The notes beneath the pieces are model-generated. The model worked only from the letters and a program-made list of their open reading frames with translations. It was not told the origin of the DNA and ran no database searches. The translations under genes and the position numbers were made by a program. A DNA stretch of 6,198 nucleotides from Nitrosomonas sp. UBA6494 (GTDB lineage Bacteria > Pseudomonadota > Gammaproteobacteria > Burkholderiales > Nitrosomonadaceae), in the NCBI GenBank assembly GCA_002435335.1, contig DJMI01000160.1:259-6456 (forward strand). The letters are read 5' to 3'. Below are positions 6,188 to 6,198 of this stretch, in pieces (within the stretch, counting starts at the first letter, position 1; each line of letters opens with the position of its first letter).

Positions 6188-6198
6188 CAGACTCCTAG
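6188..6198 (-). repeat. Right arm of the 11-bp inverted repeat, at the window edge
   Basis: CAGACTCCTAG, the exact reverse complement of 6083-6093, occupies the final 11 bases, so any longer match or target duplication beyond it is invisible here. Confidence 0.8.

Larger units (their letters stand above)
6083..6198. mobile_element. Possible MITE-like element or insertion-sequence ends bounded by 11-bp inverted repeats
   Basis: A 116-bp gene-free segment is framed by perfect 11-bp inverted repeats: CTAGGAGTCTG at 6083-6093 and CAGACTCCTAG at 6188-6198. It is too short to encode a transposase and has no convincing open frame. Both outer ends read CTAG. That could be part of the repeats, or a 4-bp target duplication of the kind left by IS5-group elements, in which case the terminal repeats shrink to GAGTCTG/CAGACTC. 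Past the first 11 bases the two ends differ (TTTTTAACAC against CCGGACTTAA). Since the window stops exactly at the outer edge, the far flank cannot be tested. Alternatives are a long-loop transcriptional structure after pyrE or a chance repeat. Confidence 0.42.

Noticed and set aside
6073..6198. Intrinsic terminator directly after pyrE
   Set aside because: T-runs occur at 6094-6098 and near 6124-6128, but neither is preceded by a GC-rich hairpin. The strong palindrome at 6142-6155 has no U-tract.
1..6198. CRISPR array, tRNA/rRNA gene, toxin-antitoxin pair, phage or defence module
   Set aside because: No spaced direct repeats, no cloverleaf-like segment and no such protein families were seen. 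All sizeable frames are accounted for by housekeeping genes.

Overview
This 6.2 kb stretch is bacterial chromosome that looks like core genome of a betaproteobacterium. The protein style and the accC-prmA-zinc-ribbon/DUF3426 order suggest the Nitrosomonadales (for example a Nitrosomonas-like genome). That placement is inferred from recognition, not from a search. Base composition looks moderate (near 50% GC) and fairly even across the genes, with no sign of a transferred block inside the coding part.

Layout. On the + strand the window opens inside the 3' end of accC (biotin carboxylase of acetyl-CoA carboxylase). After 42 bp comes prmA (ribosomal protein L11 methyltransferase), and after 77 bp a membrane-anchored zinc-ribbon/DUF3426 protein. 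These three probably form the tail of an acc operon. A 62 bp convergent gap (about 1989-2050) separates them from a leftward three-gene cluster on the - strand: xth (ExoIII/AP endonuclease), then ampG-like (muropeptide permease), then zapE (AFG1-like cell-division ATPase). xth and ampG share an ATGA stop/start overlap, and ampG and zapE are 4 bp apart, so translational coupling is likely. pyrE (orotate phosphoribosyltransferase) diverges from xth across only 26 bp. A perfect TATAAT hexamer lies just before the xth start codon and is well placed to serve pyrE.

The last 126 bp hold no gene. The segment 6083-6198 is bounded by perfect 11-bp inverted repeats, each ending in CTAG, and contains a perfect 14-bp palindrome. 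The window stops exactly at the outer edge of the second repeat. This is the one part that does not read as ordinary housekeeping DNA. It may be a small non-autonomous (MITE-like) element, or an insertion-sequence end pair with the middle missing.

Functionally the genes belong to separate housekeeping pathways: fatty-acid synthesis (AccC), ribosomal protein modification (PrmA), DNA base-excision repair (Xth), peptidoglycan recycling (AmpG), division under stress (ZapE) and pyrimidine synthesis (PyrE). I see no defence system, CRISPR array, RNA gene or phage module, and no convincing new multi-gene system. There is no gene-free stretch longer than 300 bases.
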